Shown in pieces: positions 42,667 to 51,496 of a stretch of 64,000 nucleotides of DNA. Numbering within the stretch: the stretch's first letter is position 1; each line of letters opens with the position of its first letter. Where the stretch lies: NCBI RefSeq assembly GCF_026810505.1, contig NZ_CP101750.1:8544515-8608514 (forward strand). Direction: 5' to 3'. The notes under the pieces were generated by a model. That model ran no database searches and was not told where the DNA came from. It was given only the letters and a program-made list of their open reading frames with translations. Source of the DNA: Streptomyces sp. Je 1-369. GTDB lineage: Bacteria > Actinomycetota > Actinomycetes > Streptomycetales > Streptomycetaceae. Position numbers and translations under genes: made by a program.

Positions 42667-43390
42667 TCAGCACGTCGACCTCGCAGCCCGGCGCGGTCGG
42701 GTCGAAGCCGTGCTCCACCAGCCAGCGGACCCCCAGCAGGCTCCGCAGGGACCACCACGCGCGGATCGCGTCGAGGTCGACGTCCGTGCCGTAGCCGACG
42801 AGCACGTCGGTGAGACAGTCCTCGTGTCCGAGCGTCAGGGTGGCGAGGTCGAAGTGCGCGTCGCCGCGGGCCGCCTCGGACCAGTCGATGATGCCCGTGA
42901 CCTGGTCCCCGTCGACGAAGACGTGAGCGATCTGCAGGTCCCCGTGCGTGAACACCGGAGTCCACGGCCGCAGCGCGAGCTCGGCGATCTCGCGGTTGCG
43001 GGTGACGAGGTCGGCGGGCAGGACGTCGTTCGCCACGAGCCACGCGCATTCGGCGTCGAGATCCGCGGCCAGCTCGTCCGGGCCGCGGCCGTGCCGGGTG
43101 GGCAACGGCGCGTCGTGCAGCGTGCGGATCGCCTTGCCCGCCGCCGCCCATGCCGCGGGCGACGCGGTCGACGGTTCGCCGAGCCGTCCGAGCGCTGTCC
43201 CCGGGACCGCGGCGATCGCGAGCACGGACGGCTTGCGCCACAGGATCGGCGGGGTCGGCACCGGCACCAGCGACATCGCCTCGGCCTCGGCGTCGAGGCG
43301 CTCCGGATCGGCATCCACCTTCAAAAACATGTCACCGACGCGCAGAGTGGTGCGTTCGGAGTGTGCGACGACTACCTCGACCTTGTTCAT
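42653..43390 (-). CDS. APH/choline-kinase-fold phosphotransferase
   Basis: 245-residue aminoglycoside phosphotransferase-like kinase. The catalytic segment is FTHGDLQIAHVFVDG (about 157-171), with His in place of the usual Asn seven residues after HGD, and the Mg-binding DWSEAARGD follows. ATP-binding Lys is likely FLKVD near residue 25. Such variants are common in streptomycetes and often inactivate self-made or environmental antibiotics, though sugar or amine substrates are equally possible. Its 3' end is embedded in the large palindrome. Confidence 0.82.
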   Translation of the reverse strand: MNKVEVVVAHSERTTLRVGDMFLKVDADPERLDAEAEAMSLVPVPTPPILWRKPSVLAIAAVPGTALGRLGEPSTASPAAWAAAGKAIRTLHDAPLPTRHGRGPDELAADLDAECAWLVANDVLPADLVTRNREIAELALRPWTPVFTHGDLQIAHVFVDGDQVTGIIDWSEAARGDAHFDLATLTLGHEDCLTDVLVGYGTDVDLDAIRAWWSLRSLLGVRWLVEHGFDPTAPGCEVDVLRARM

Positions 43391-43592
43391 GGCGGCCAGT
43401 ATTCCGGCCGGATCACACGGCCCTTGGTCCGCCCTCCGTCACCTCGGGGAGCCGCGGACGGGTAATCGCCACATACTGCTGTGAAACGACTCCAAACGGT
43501 GGGCGGCCCCCCGGGGCGGCCCGGTCGGGGGCACGGAGCCGTCGTGTCGGTCAGTCGTGCAGTCGTGTCGGTCATCGGACGAGGAGCAGGCC

Positions 43593-45050
43593 ATGGGTCG
43601 CGAATTGCGGCAGACCGTGTTCACCGATCAGGATCACCAGCTCTTCCGTACGAGGCTGCAACAGTCGCTCGGCGTCCTCGGCGACACGGTGACCCGGTCC
43701 TCCTTCGGCCTTCCGCAACCGATGCTCGGCGCCGAACTGGAGATGTTCCTGGCCGACCCGGACGACGGTCGCCCCGTCCCGCGGAACGAGGAGGTCCGCC
43801 TCGCCGCGGCCGACCCACGTCTCGTCCTGGAGGTCAACCGGTACAACCTGGAGGGCAACCTCACCCCCGTTCCCGTGCGCGGGTCCCCCTTCACCGCCCT
43901 GCACCAGGAGACGCGTGACCTGCTCAGTGCGGTCGCCAAGGCCGCCCTTCCGCACGGCGCGGTGCCGTACTGCTCCGGCATCCTGTCCACCCTGCGCCCC
44001 GGTGACCTCACCCGCCACAACGTCTCCGCGAAGCGTCGCTACGGAGTCCTCGACGACGCCCTCGGCCGCGTCCCGCGCTATCTGAACGTCCGCGGCGAGC
44101 AGAGCTGCCGCTTGCGTTCCGACACCCTGTGTGCCCAGGGAGCCGTCAGCTCCTGGCAGATCCACCTGACCGTCCCCGCGGTGGATTTCGCCCGCTACTA
44201 CAACGCGGCGCAACTCGTCATCGCCCCGGTGCTGGCCGTCTGCGCGAACTCGCCCGTGCTGCTCGGCCGCCTGCTGTGGGACGAGACCCGCATCCCGTGG
44301 TACGAGCAGACCTTCGGCACGTACCGCACCGGTTCGTCCGGCCCGGGCGAGCGTACGGGCTTCGGCGAGGGATGGGTGCGCGACGGTGTCGGCGAGCTCA
44401 TGGAGGCCGCGTGCAGGCACCGCCCGCTCGTGCCGATCTGCGCCGACATACCACCGACGCAGACGACGTGGGGCGGAGGGCCCGCGGAACTGGAAGAGCT
44501 ACGGCTGCACGTGGGCACCGTCTGGTGGTGGAACCGTCCCGTGTACGACCCCACCGGCGACGGGCATCTGCGCATCGAGATGCGCGCCCTGCCCTCCGGC
44601 CCCACCCCCGTGGACATGGCCGCCAACACCGCCCTGCTGATCGGTCTCGTCCTGGACCACGCGGCCGCTCACGAGCCGGTGGTCCCGCCCCTGCCCTTCG
44701 CGCACGCACGCGCCAACTTCTACGCCGCCGCCCGCCAGGGACTGGACGCCACACTGTGGTGGCCGCGGGCGGGCAGCGCGCCGGTCCAGCGGACCGCGCA
44801 CGACGTGGTCGGCTCTCTCCTGGGGCGCGCGGCCCGCGGTCTGGCCGGGGCCGGTGTGACGGACGACGAGATCCAGCGGTGGCTGGGCATCATCGAGGCC
44901 CGCGTCGCCTCCGGCCGTTCCCCCGCACACTGGCACCGCCGCGCCCGCCGCGCCGGCGCCTGCGACCGTGAGATCTTCCGCCACTCCCTGGAACTGGCGT
45001 CGGAGGATGTGCCGGTCCACGCGTGGACGGTGCCGGGAGCCGTGCGCTGA
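43593..45050 (+). CDS. GCS2-like carboxylate-amine ligase
   Basis: 485-residue cytosolic enzyme resembling the glutamate-cysteine ligase type 2 (YbdK/EgtA-like) family: PMLGAELEMFLADPDDG (about 45-61) with the ATP/Mg Glu pair, QIHLTVPAVDFARYYNAAQL near 190, and a WWWNRPVYD / HLRIEMRALPSGPT segment near 315-335. It should join a carboxylate (often glutamate) to an amine using ATP. Mycothiol organisms do not need glutathione, so the product is unclear. ATG 43593 has GGAGCAGG upstream; the region before it has a short TCGTGTCGGTCA duplication. Confidence 0.8.
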   Translation: MGRELRQTVFTDQDHQLFRTRLQQSLGVLGDTVTRSSFGLPQPMLGAELEMFLADPDDGRPVPRNEEVRLAAADPRLVLEVNRYNLEGNLTPVPVRGSPFTALHQETRDLLSAVAKAALPHGAVPYCSGILSTLRPGDLTRHNVSAKRRYGVLDDALGRVPRYLNVRGEQSCRLRSDTLCAQGAVSSWQIHLTVPAVDFARYYNAAQLVIAPVLAVCANSPVLLGRLLWDETRIPWYEQTFGTYRTGSSGPGERTGFGEGWVRDGVGELMEAACRHRPLVPICADIPPTQTTWGGGPAELEELRLHVGTVWWWNRPVYDPTGDGHLRIEMRALPSGPTPVDMAANTALLIGLVLDHAAAHEPVVPPLPFAHARANFYAAARQGLDATLWWPRAGSAPVQRTAHDVVGSLLGRAARGLAGAGVTDDEIQRWLGIIEARVASGRSPAHWHRRARRAGACDREIFRHSLELASEDVPVHAWTVPGAVR

Positions 45051-45185
45051 AGGGAGCGCGGCGCAACTGCCCGGCGGCTCGCGGTTGATGGGGCCGAGAG
45101 CTCGTGCTTCGATGTACCGCACGCCGCACCCTTCTGATATCCGTCGGCGCCCGACGTCCGACGCCCGCCGGCGGGAGGACTTCCG

Positions 45186-45755
45186 ATGCGCAGCGTGACC
45201 TACTCCATGAGCCTTTCCCTCGACGGTTACATCGTTGGGCCGGACGGCGGTTTCAACTGGTCGGAGCCCGACGAGGACGTCTTCAGCCTGGCCATGGACG
45301 AGGTGCGCGGGCTCGGCGTGCATCTGCTGGGACGGCGGTTGTACGAGACGATGCTGTACTGGGAGACCGCCGACCAGGACCCGTCGCTCGACGCCCCCAC
45401 GCTCGAGTTCGCCGCGCTCTGGAACGCGCTCCCCAAGGTGGTCTTCTCCACCACGCTGTCGGAGGTGCGGGCGAGCAACACCCGGCTGGCCTCCGGCACG
45501 CCGGCGGAAGAGATCGAGCGGTTGCGGGCCGAACCGGGGGAGGGAGACATCGCGATCGGCGGTGCGGGTCTCGCCGCCGACGTGGCCGCGCTGGACCTGA
45601 TCGACGAGTACCGCATCCGCAGCTATCCGGTGCTGGTCGGCGGCGGCACCCCGTTCTTCGCCCAGCACGAGCGCCGAGTGGACCTCGACCTCGTCGAGAC
45701 CCGCGCTGTCGGCTCAGCCGCCGTCGTCTATTCGCGCTATCGCGTGCGGCGTTGA
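45186..45755 (+). CDS. Dihydrofolate reductase-family (RibD_C) protein
   Basis: 189-residue NADPH-dependent reductase fold, RibD C-terminal type. MSLSLDGYIVGPDGGFNW at the start, LLGRRLYETMLYW and IAIGGAGLAADVAALDLIDEY are hallmark segments. Streptomycete paralogues have unknown substrates and are not true folate enzymes. GGGAGGAC precedes ATG 45186. Lies alone between a ligase gene and the LacI gene, with which it converges. Confidence 0.9.
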   Translation: MRSVTYSMSLSLDGYIVGPDGGFNWSEPDEDVFSLAMDEVRGLGVHLLGRRLYETMLYWETADQDPSLDAPTLEFAALWNALPKVVFSTTLSEVRASNTRLASGTPAEEIERLRAEPGEGDIAIGGAGLAADVAALDLIDEYRIRSYPVLVGGGTPFFAQHERRVDLDLVETRAVGSAAVVYSRYRVRR

Positions 45756-45772
45756 CCTGCGAGCCTGTGCCA

Positions 45773-46849
45773 TTACCGCCATAGTGCGGCGGCGCCCCCT
45801 GGCGCCGGAACCGTACCGTCCACCACTCCCGCACCCGCCACGCCAGCGCCCCCCACGCTCGACTCCCGCACGACCAGTCCGGGTGCCAGCCGTATCGCCT
45901 GCCGGGGGTGGCCGTCCTCGCCCCCCGCGAGACGGCGGCCGAGCAGGCGCGCCGCCTCCGCCGCCAGCTCCGCCACCGGCTGGCGGACCGTCGTGATGCC
46001 CGGCGCCGAGAGCGCCGCCATCGGGATGTCGTCGAAGCCCGTGACGGCGACCTCGCCGGGCACGTCGACGCCGAGCTGCTGCAGGCGCTGCAGCGCGCCG
46101 ATGGCGATCAGGTCGTTGGCGCAGACGAGGGCGTCGGGCCGGGCGGGCCAGACCTCGTCGACCGCGGCCCGGCCCCACTCCACGGAGAAGTCGCCGAGGG
46201 CCACCCGGTCCGGCGCCCCGGGATCGAGCGCCGCGGCGCCGGACGCGTAGGCGACCCGGCGTTCCGCGGCGGCCGATGCCGTGCCCGTCGCGCCGAGGAA
46301 GCAGACGCGGCGGCGGCCCGTGGCGGCGAGGTGGTCGAGGACGAGAGCCATGCCCGCGGTGTTGTCCACCGCCACGGAGTCGGCGACGGCGGGCCCGCAG
46401 CCCCGGTCCATCAGGACGAGCGGCACCCGGGCCGCCGCCGCGGTCACCGCCTCCCGGCTGCGCTCCTCGTGCGCCGGGATCACCAGGAGCGCGTCGACCC
46501 GCCGGCCCAGCAGATCGGCGATGTACTCCGCCTCGGCCACCGGATCGTCGTCGCAGTCGGCGAGCAGCACGGCACGGCCCCCGGCGTGCAGGGCGTGCGT
46601 CAACTCGCGTACCAGCGTCGGGTAGAAGGGGTTCGTGATCTGCGGCAGGACGAGCCCGACCGTGCCCGTGGAACGGCTGCGCAGAGCCCGCGCCGCGTGG
46701 TTCGGCCGGTAGCCGAGCGTCTCGGCGGCCTCGCGCACCCGGCGCGCGGTCTCCGCGCCGACGGGGCGCGTGCCCGCGAGAACCCGGGAGACCGTGGCGA
46801 CGGAGCAGCCGGAGGCCCGGGCCACGTCTCTCAGCGTTACGTCGGCCAC
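45773..46849 (-). CDS. LacI-family transcriptional regulator
   Basis: 358-residue repressor: N-terminal HTH and hinge VTLRDVARASGCSVATVSRVL (given as region 4-24) and NHAARALRSRSTGTVG, followed by a periplasmic-binding-like sensor with ALLVIPAHEE, LVLMDRG, FDDIPMAA. GTG 46849 is the start. Divergent from the nucleoside hydrolase operon and separated by 268 bases containing a LacI-type operator, so it very likely represses nucleoside uptake and use. The C-terminus ends in a Gly/Ala/Val tail. Confidence 0.92.
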   Translation of the reverse strand: MADVTLRDVARASGCSVATVSRVLAGTRPVGAETARRVREAAETLGYRPNHAARALRSRSTGTVGLVLPQITNPFYPTLVRELTHALHAGGRAVLLADCDDDPVAEAEYIADLLGRRVDALLVIPAHEERSREAVTAAAARVPLVLMDRGCGPAVADSVAVDNTAGMALVLDHLAATGRRRVCFLGATGTASAAAERRVAYASGAAALDPGAPDRVALGDFSVEWGRAAVDEVWPARPDALVCANDLIAIGALQRLQQLGVDVPGEVAVTGFDDIPMAALSAPGITTVRQPVAELAAEAARLLGRRLAGGEDGHPRQAIRLAPGLVVRESSVGGAGVAGAGVVDGTVPAPGGAAALWR

Positions 46850-47011
46850 GCCGCGCCCACCCTTCGATGCGTTTCGGCAAACGTTATCAGCGGGCCACCA
46901 ACGTCACCAGAGCCGATTTTCCGGGCGTATTCTCCCTGTTGGACCATTTCTGTGGTGCCGAACGCGCTTCGGACTCCTGTCCGTTCCGGGCGAGTTTGCC
47001 GGGGTGTGTCG

Positions 47012-47066
47012 TTGACCATTGACATAATTCGCGCCGGTGCACACAGTCTTGGGAGAACGTTTTCCC
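47012..47066 (+). promoter_or_regulatory. Promoter and LacI-type operator of nucleoside hydrolase operon
   Basis: A -35-like TTGACA is at 47019-47024 (with another TTGACC at 47012). GGGAGAACGTTTTCCC at 47051-47066 is a near-perfect 16-bp palindrome centred on CG (one symmetric mismatch), the typical LacI-family operator shape, placed near the expected transcription start. A weaker AAACGTTA element is at about 46879. Confidence 0.6.
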
Positions 47067-47117
47067 GAGCGTCGCCGCATGTGCAGCGCCCGCTCAGCCG
47101 AACAAAGAGGTTCCGCG

Positions 47118-48065
47118 ATGCCCCGAAAGATCATCCTGGACTGCGACCCCGGACATGACGACGCGATCGCCATGCTCCTGGCGCACGGAAACCCGGATGT
47201 CGAGCTGGTAGCCGTCACCACCGTGGTGGGCAACCAGACCCTGGAGAAGGTCACCCGCAACGCCCTTTCGGTGGCCCGCATCGCGAACATCACCGGCGTC
47301 CCGTTCGCCGCGGGCTGCCCCCGCCCCCTCGTACGCGACGTCGAGACCGCCCCCGACATCCACGGCGAGAGCGGCATCGACGGCCCCGTCATGCCCGAGC
47401 CGACCCTGGCCCTGGACGAGCGCCACGCCGTCGACCTCATCATCGACACGGTCATGGCCCACGAGCCCGGCGAGATCACCATCGTCCCCACCGCGGGCCT
47501 CACCAACATCGCCCTGGCCGCCCGCAAGGAGCCCCGCATCGTCGAGCGCGTCCGCGAGGTCGTGCTCATGGGCGGCGGCTACCACACGGGCAACTGGAGC
47601 CCCGTCGCCGAGTTCAACATCAAGATCGACCCCGAGGCCGCGCACATCGTCTTCAACGAGAGCTGGCCCGTCACCATGGTCGGCCTCGACCTGACCCACC
47701 AGGCCCTCGCCACCCCCGAGGTCATCGAGCGCATCGGAAAGGTCGGCACCAAGCCCGCCCTCTTCGTCAACGAGCTCCTCGACTTCTTCGGCGCCATGTA
47801 CCTGGAGGCCCAGGGCTTCGACGCCCCGCCGGTCCACGACCCGTGCGCCGTCGCCTACGTCATCGACCCGAGCGTCATGACCGTCCGTAAGGCTCCCGTC
47901 GACATCGAGCTCACCGGAACCCTCACCCTCGGCATGACCGTGACGGACTTCCGCGCCCCCGCCCCGGACGACTGCACCACCCAGGTCGCCGTCGACCTGG
48001 ACCACACGCGCTTCTGGGACCTGATCGTGGACGCCCTCGAGCGGATCGGTGACGTCAGCGCATGA
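47118..48065 (+). CDS. Inosine-uridine-preferring nucleoside hydrolase
   Basis: 315-residue cytosolic enzyme that cleaves the N-glycosidic bond of ribonucleosides to base and ribose. The calcium-binding LDCDPGHDDAIAMLLA (about 6-21) is complete, as are VPTAGLTNIALA and the late Asp/His in PPVHDPCAVAYV near residue 240. AAAGAGG precedes ATG 47118. The MFS gene overlaps its stop by four bases, so uptake and hydrolysis are coupled. Control is by the divergent LacI repressor. Confidence 0.93.
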   Translation: MPRKIILDCDPGHDDAIAMLLAHGNPDVELVAVTTVVGNQTLEKVTRNALSVARIANITGVPFAAGCPRPLVRDVETAPDIHGESGIDGPVMPEPTLALDERHAVDLIIDTVMAHEPGEITIVPTAGLTNIALAARKEPRIVERVREVVLMGGGYHTGNWSPVAEFNIKIDPEAAHIVFNESWPVTMVGLDLTHQALATPEVIERIGKVGTKPALFVNELLDFFGAMYLEAQGFDAPPVHDPCAVAYVIDPSVMTVRKAPVDIELTGTLTLGMTVTDFRAPAPDDCTTQVAVDLDHTRFWDLIVDALERIGDVSA

Positions 48066-49519
48066 ACGCCCTCACCGAACCCGCCGCCGCTCCGGGCGGC
48101 GCCCGCGGCTCCCGGCCGGTGCGCATCGGGGTCCTGGTCACCGCGCTCCTCGCGGCCTGCTTCGCCTTCCAGCTCAACGCGAGCATGCTCAGCCCCGCCC
48201 TGAAGAACATCGAGGACTCCCTCGGCGCGACCTCCGCCGAGGTGGGCCTCACCCAGACCGCGTTCTTCACGTCGGCCGCGCTCTTCTCGCTCTTCCTGCC
48301 CCGCCTCGGCGACCTCGTCGGACGGCGCAAGGTGCTCGCCGGGATGCTCGCGCTGATGGTGGTCGGCTGCATCGTCGCCGCCCTCGCCGAGAGCGTGCCG
48401 ATGCTCTTCGCGGGCCGCGTCATCCAGGGCGTCTCGGGACCCACCGTGCCGCTCTGCCTCATCATGCTGCGCAACGAGGTCCACGAGCCGAAGAAGTACG
48501 GCACGCTCCTCGGCGTCATCACCGCGGTCAACGGCGGCATCGCGGGCGTCGACTCCCTGGCCGGCGGCTACCTCGCCGACCACCACGGCTTCCAGTCCGT
48601 CTTCTGGGCCATGGCGGGCGTCGCCGCGATCGCCACGCTCCTCGTCGCCACCCTGACCCCCGAGTCGAAGGCCGCCCCGTCCGCCGACAGCGCGGACAGC
48701 CGCATGGACTGGCCGGGAGTCACCCTCCTGGTCATCTCGGTCGGCGCGGCCCTGATCGCCCTCAACGAGGCGGGCAAGCTCGGCAACGCGAACTGGCCGC
48801 TCGTCGTGGGCCTCTTCGTCGTCACCGCCGTAGCCTTCGCCCTGTTCTGGCGCATCGAGGACCGCAGCAGCCACCCCCTGGTCGCCACCCGGCACCTGCG
48901 CCGCCGCTCCACCTGGGCCCTGCTGCTCACCACGGTCCTCACCATGACCGGCGTGTTCGCCGTGATGAACGGCATGATCCCCGCGTTCGCGCAGGACGCG
49001 CAGGCAGGCTTCGGCATGAGCGCCGAGCACAGCGCCTGGTGGACCCTGACGCCGTACGCCCTCGCGGGCCTCGCCATGGGACCCATCGCCGGACGCCTCG
49101 CGGCCACGTACGGCTACGGGCGCATCCTGCGCCTCGGGCTCATCGGCTCGGCCGTGACGGTCGCCCTGATGCTGTTCACGCTGCACGCCGACTCGCGGCT
49201 GCTGCTGCTCGTCGCGTCGGTCCTGATCGGCGTCACCTACGCGGGCGTGGGCAACATCGTCCTCAACGGGCTCGGCATCGTGCTCTCCCCGAAGGAGAAC
49301 CCGGGCTTCCTGCCCGGCCTGAACGCGGGCGCCTTCAACCTCGGCGCGGGCCTCAGCTTCGCCGTCCTGTACGCGGTGCAGACCGCCGCGGCACCGGCCG
49401 ACAAGACGTCACCCGCCGGCTACACGGCAGGCATGATCGCCGGAGTCGTCCTCATCGCGCTGGCCTTCGCGACGTCCTTCCTCATCCCCAAGCCGGTGGA
49501 GGCGGAAGCCACGGAGTGA
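48062..49519 (+). CDS. MFS transporter, probable nucleoside importer
   Basis: 485-residue membrane transporter of the 14-helix DHA2-like MFS group: LGDLVGRRKVLAG loop (motif A) near 83, and helix 5 motif C-like GGIAGVDSLAGGYLAD near 160. ATG overlaps the nucleoside hydrolase stop (ATGA). This arrangement suggests import of nucleosides, although DHA2 members are mostly exporters, so the direction is uncertain. A strong stem-loop ends the operon. Confidence 0.85.
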   Translation: MNALTEPAAAPGGARGSRPVRIGVLVTALLAACFAFQLNASMLSPALKNIEDSLGATSAEVGLTQTAFFTSAALFSLFLPRLGDLVGRRKVLAGMLALMVVGCIVAALAESVPMLFAGRVIQGVSGPTVPLCLIMLRNEVHEPKKYGTLLGVITAVNGGIAGVDSLAGGYLADHHGFQSVFWAMAGVAAIATLLVATLTPESKAAPSADSADSRMDWPGVTLLVISVGAALIALNEAGKLGNANWPLVVGLFVVTAVAFALFWRIEDRSSHPLVATRHLRRRSTWALLLTTVLTMTGVFAVMNGMIPAFAQDAQAGFGMSAEHSAWWTLTPYALAGLAMGPIAGRLAATYGYGRILRLGLIGSAVTVALMLFTLHADSRLLLLVASVLIGVTYAGVGNIVLNGLGIVLSPKENPGFLPGLNAGAFNLGAGLSFAVLYAVQTAAAPADKTSPAGYTAGMIAGVVLIALAFATSFLIPKPVEAEATE

Positions 49520-49537
49520 GCGGTGCGGGTGGCCCTG

Positions 49538-49595
49538 CCCCTGCGGATGGAGTCCCGCCGCCGATCGGCCGTCGGTGGGGTTCCATCCGCAGGGG
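49538..49595 (+). terminator. Stem-loop terminator after the nucleoside operon
   Basis: CCCCTGCGGATGGA at 49538-49551 and TCCATCCGCAGGGG at 49582-49595 form a perfect 14-bp stem around a 30-base loop that itself can fold. It lies 19 bases after the MFS stop codon. Confidence 0.85.
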
Positions 49596-49638
49596 CTCCA
49601 TTGGTATGGACATGCCTAACTCGTGGGGCTAGCCTCGG

Positions 49639-49656
49639 ACTTGGTCTAGACCGCGT
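49639..49656. promoter_or_regulatory. DasR-responsive element (dre)
   Basis: TGGTCTAGACC at 49642-49652 matches the core of the DasR consensus ACTGGTCTAGACCACT. It lies 118 bases upstream of the LPMO gene, as in other chitin-degradation genes of Streptomyces. DasR is a GntR regulator that responds to glucosamine-6-phosphate or GlcNAc-6-phosphate. Confidence 0.8.
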
Positions 49657-49773
49657 CGGACGTGTGCCCTCCGGTTGTTCCCGCACTGCCGCCCGCTCCG
49701 CACGGTGCTAGCGGCGGTGCTCCAGAGGTGTGCGTCCGGCCCCAACCGCATCCTCGGACCACGGGAGCACATC

Positions 49774-50364
49774 ATGCGCAGGAAGCTCACCTCGTTACTC
49801 CTGGGCCTCGGCCTCGCGGGATCGGCCATGCTGGCCACCAGCGGCAGCGCCCAGGCCCACGGCTACACCGACTCGCCCGTCAGCCGCCAGCAGTTGTGCG
49901 GCAACGGCACCGTCCGCAACTGCGGGCAGATCCAGTGGGAGCCGCCGAGCGTGGAGGGACCCAAGGGATTCCCCGCGCGCGGGCCGGGCGACGGCCGCAT
50001 CTGCTCGGGCGGCATCGGACGCTTCTCCGAACTGGACGACCCGCGGGGCGGCAAGTGGCCCACCACCAAGCTGACGGCGGGCCAGAACCACACCTTCGTC
50101 TGGCGCATCACCGCCCGCCACGCCACGACGGACTTCCGCTACTACATCACCAAGGACGGCTGGGACCCGACCAAGCCGCTGACCAGGGCCGACCTGGACC
50201 CGCAGCCGTTCCTCGCGGTGCCCTTCGGCGGCCGTCAGCCCGGCTCCACGGTCACCCACAGCGGTCTTCTGCCCCAGAAGACCGGCCAGCACATCATCCT
50301 CGGCGTCTGGACCATCGCGGACACCGGCAACGCCTTCTACGCCTGCTCCGACGTCCGCTTCTGA
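49774..50364 (+). CDS. Secreted lytic polysaccharide monooxygenase, AA10
   Basis: 196-residue copper enzyme that oxidatively cleaves crystalline chitin (or cellulose). A Sec signal peptide ends SAQA after residue 28, leaving His29 (HGYTDSPVSRQQLC) as the free N-terminal histidine of the copper brace; His116 in ARHATTD is the partner. Four cysteines form two disulfides. There is no carbohydrate-binding module, as in the small chitin-active AA10s. The dre box upstream supports chitin control. Its stop codon is three bases from the convergent SMP-30 gene. Confidence 0.94.
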   Translation: MRRKLTSLLLGLGLAGSAMLATSGSAQAHGYTDSPVSRQQLCGNGTVRNCGQIQWEPPSVEGPKGFPARGPGDGRICSGGIGRFSELDDPRGGKWPTTKLTAGQNHTFVWRITARHATTDFRYYITKDGWDPTKPLTRADLDPQPFLAVPFGGRQPGSTVTHSGLLPQKTGQHIILGVWTIADTGNAFYACSDVRF

Positions 50365-50367
50365 CAC

Positions 50368-51294
50368 TCAACGGAGCACGCGCGGCAGCCCCGTCACGGA
50401 CATGACCAGTGAGTACAGCGAACTGGTCGCGGTGATGAACAGGCGATTGTTCTTCGGGCCGCCGAAGGTGATGTTGGAGACCGGCTCCGGCACCCGCAGG
50501 CGCCCGATGAGGGTGCCGTCGGGGTCGTAACAGTGCACCCCGCCCTCGATGGCGGCGGCCCACAGACGGCCGCCGTCGTCGAAGCGGATGTTGTCGAACC
50601 GGCTGACGTCGTCCTTCGTCTCGGCGAACACCCTGCCTTCGGAGAGCGTGCCGTCCTCACGCACCTCGAAGACGCGGATGCAGCCGCCGCGCGTGTCGGA
50701 CACGTACAACTGCCGCTCGTCGGGTGAGAAGACGAGCCCGTTCGGCCCCCCGAAACCGTCCGCCACCAGACGCACCTCGCCCGTCGAAGGGTCGATCCGG
50801 TACACGTTGAGGCCGTCGATCTCGGGCTCGGCGCGATGTCCCTCGTAGTCGCTGAGGATCCCGAAGTCCGGGTCCGAGAACCACACCGATCCGTCCGAGC
50901 GGACGACCGCGTCGTTCGGGCTGTTGAGCCGCTTGCCCCCGTACCGCTCGGCCAGCACCGTGATCCTGCCGTCCGGCTCCGTGCGCGTCACCCGGCGGTT
51001 GCCCTGTTCACAGCTGATGAGGCGGCCCTCCCGGTCGAGGGTGTTGCCGTTGACGTGCCCGGCGGGGGAGCGGAAGACGGAGACCGCGCCGGTCGACTCG
51101 TCCCACCGCAGCAGCCGGTCGTTCGGGATGTCGCTCCAGACGAGCTGACGCCAGGCGGGGAGGTAGAGCGGCCCCTCGGCCCACCGGCAGCCCCCGTGCA
51201 ACTGTTCGAGGCGGTCGTCGCCGTTCGCACACTGCCCGGTACGGAACCGCTCGTCGAGGATCTCGTACGGGGAGGTGCTGTCATTGCCGGACAT
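50368..51294 (-). CDS. SMP-30/gluconolactonase-family hydrolase
   Basis: 308-residue six-bladed beta-propeller. Metal ligands are seen in WAEGPLYLP (about 39), RLNSPNDAVVRSDGSVWFSD (about 123-142) and FGGPNGLVFSPDERQLYVSD (about 180-199). Members hydrolyse sugar lactones such as gluconolactone. Functionally it could process lactone products of the nearby oxidative LPMO (aldonolactones), but it has no signal peptide, so this would need uptake. ATG 51294 follows GAGGGGT. Confidence 0.88.
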   Translation of the reverse strand: MSGNDSTSPYEILDERFRTGQCANGDDRLEQLHGGCRWAEGPLYLPAWRQLVWSDIPNDRLLRWDESTGAVSVFRSPAGHVNGNTLDREGRLISCEQGNRRVTRTEPDGRITVLAERYGGKRLNSPNDAVVRSDGSVWFSDPDFGILSDYEGHRAEPEIDGLNVYRIDPSTGEVRLVADGFGGPNGLVFSPDERQLYVSDTRGGCIRVFEVREDGTLSEGRVFAETKDDVSRFDNIRFDDGGRLWAAAIEGGVHCYDPDGTLIGRLRVPEPVSNITFGGPKNNRLFITATSSLYSLVMSVTGLPRVLR

Positions 51295-51412
51295 GGGTAC
51301 CCCTCGGCGGGCCGAAGCTGCATGGTGTTCGGATGCTCGCGACTATGCCAGCAGGACGCGGCCATCTCCCCGACCGGACACGGGTTGCCAGGAAGGTGTC
51401 CCGTGCGGGATC

Positions 51413-51428
51413 GTTGCCGCAAGGCAAC
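51413..51428. promoter_or_regulatory. Short hairpin/palindrome GTTGCC-GCAA-GGCAAC before phosphatase operon
   Basis: Perfect 6-bp inverted repeat with a GCAA (tetraloop-like) spacer, followed by ATTTTCCC. It lies between divergent genes, 69 bases before the PP2C start. It may be an operator or part of the 5' leader; a terminator at this place would be odd. Confidence 0.35.
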
Positions 51429-51496
51429 ATTTTCCCTATGAGTTGGTGAGGTGAGGGATTCGCCCAGCGGGTCCTCGATATTTGGTCTCCCCCCAC

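Noticed and set aside
42653..43390. APH-like gene as aminoglycoside resistance determinant
   Set aside because: The catalytic Asn position is His and no antibiotic pathway is adjacent, so only the fold is claimed.
51413..51428. Rho-independent terminator before the PP2C operon
   Set aside because: Only a 6-bp stem, and it lies between divergent promoters where no transcript should end; kept as a possible operator.
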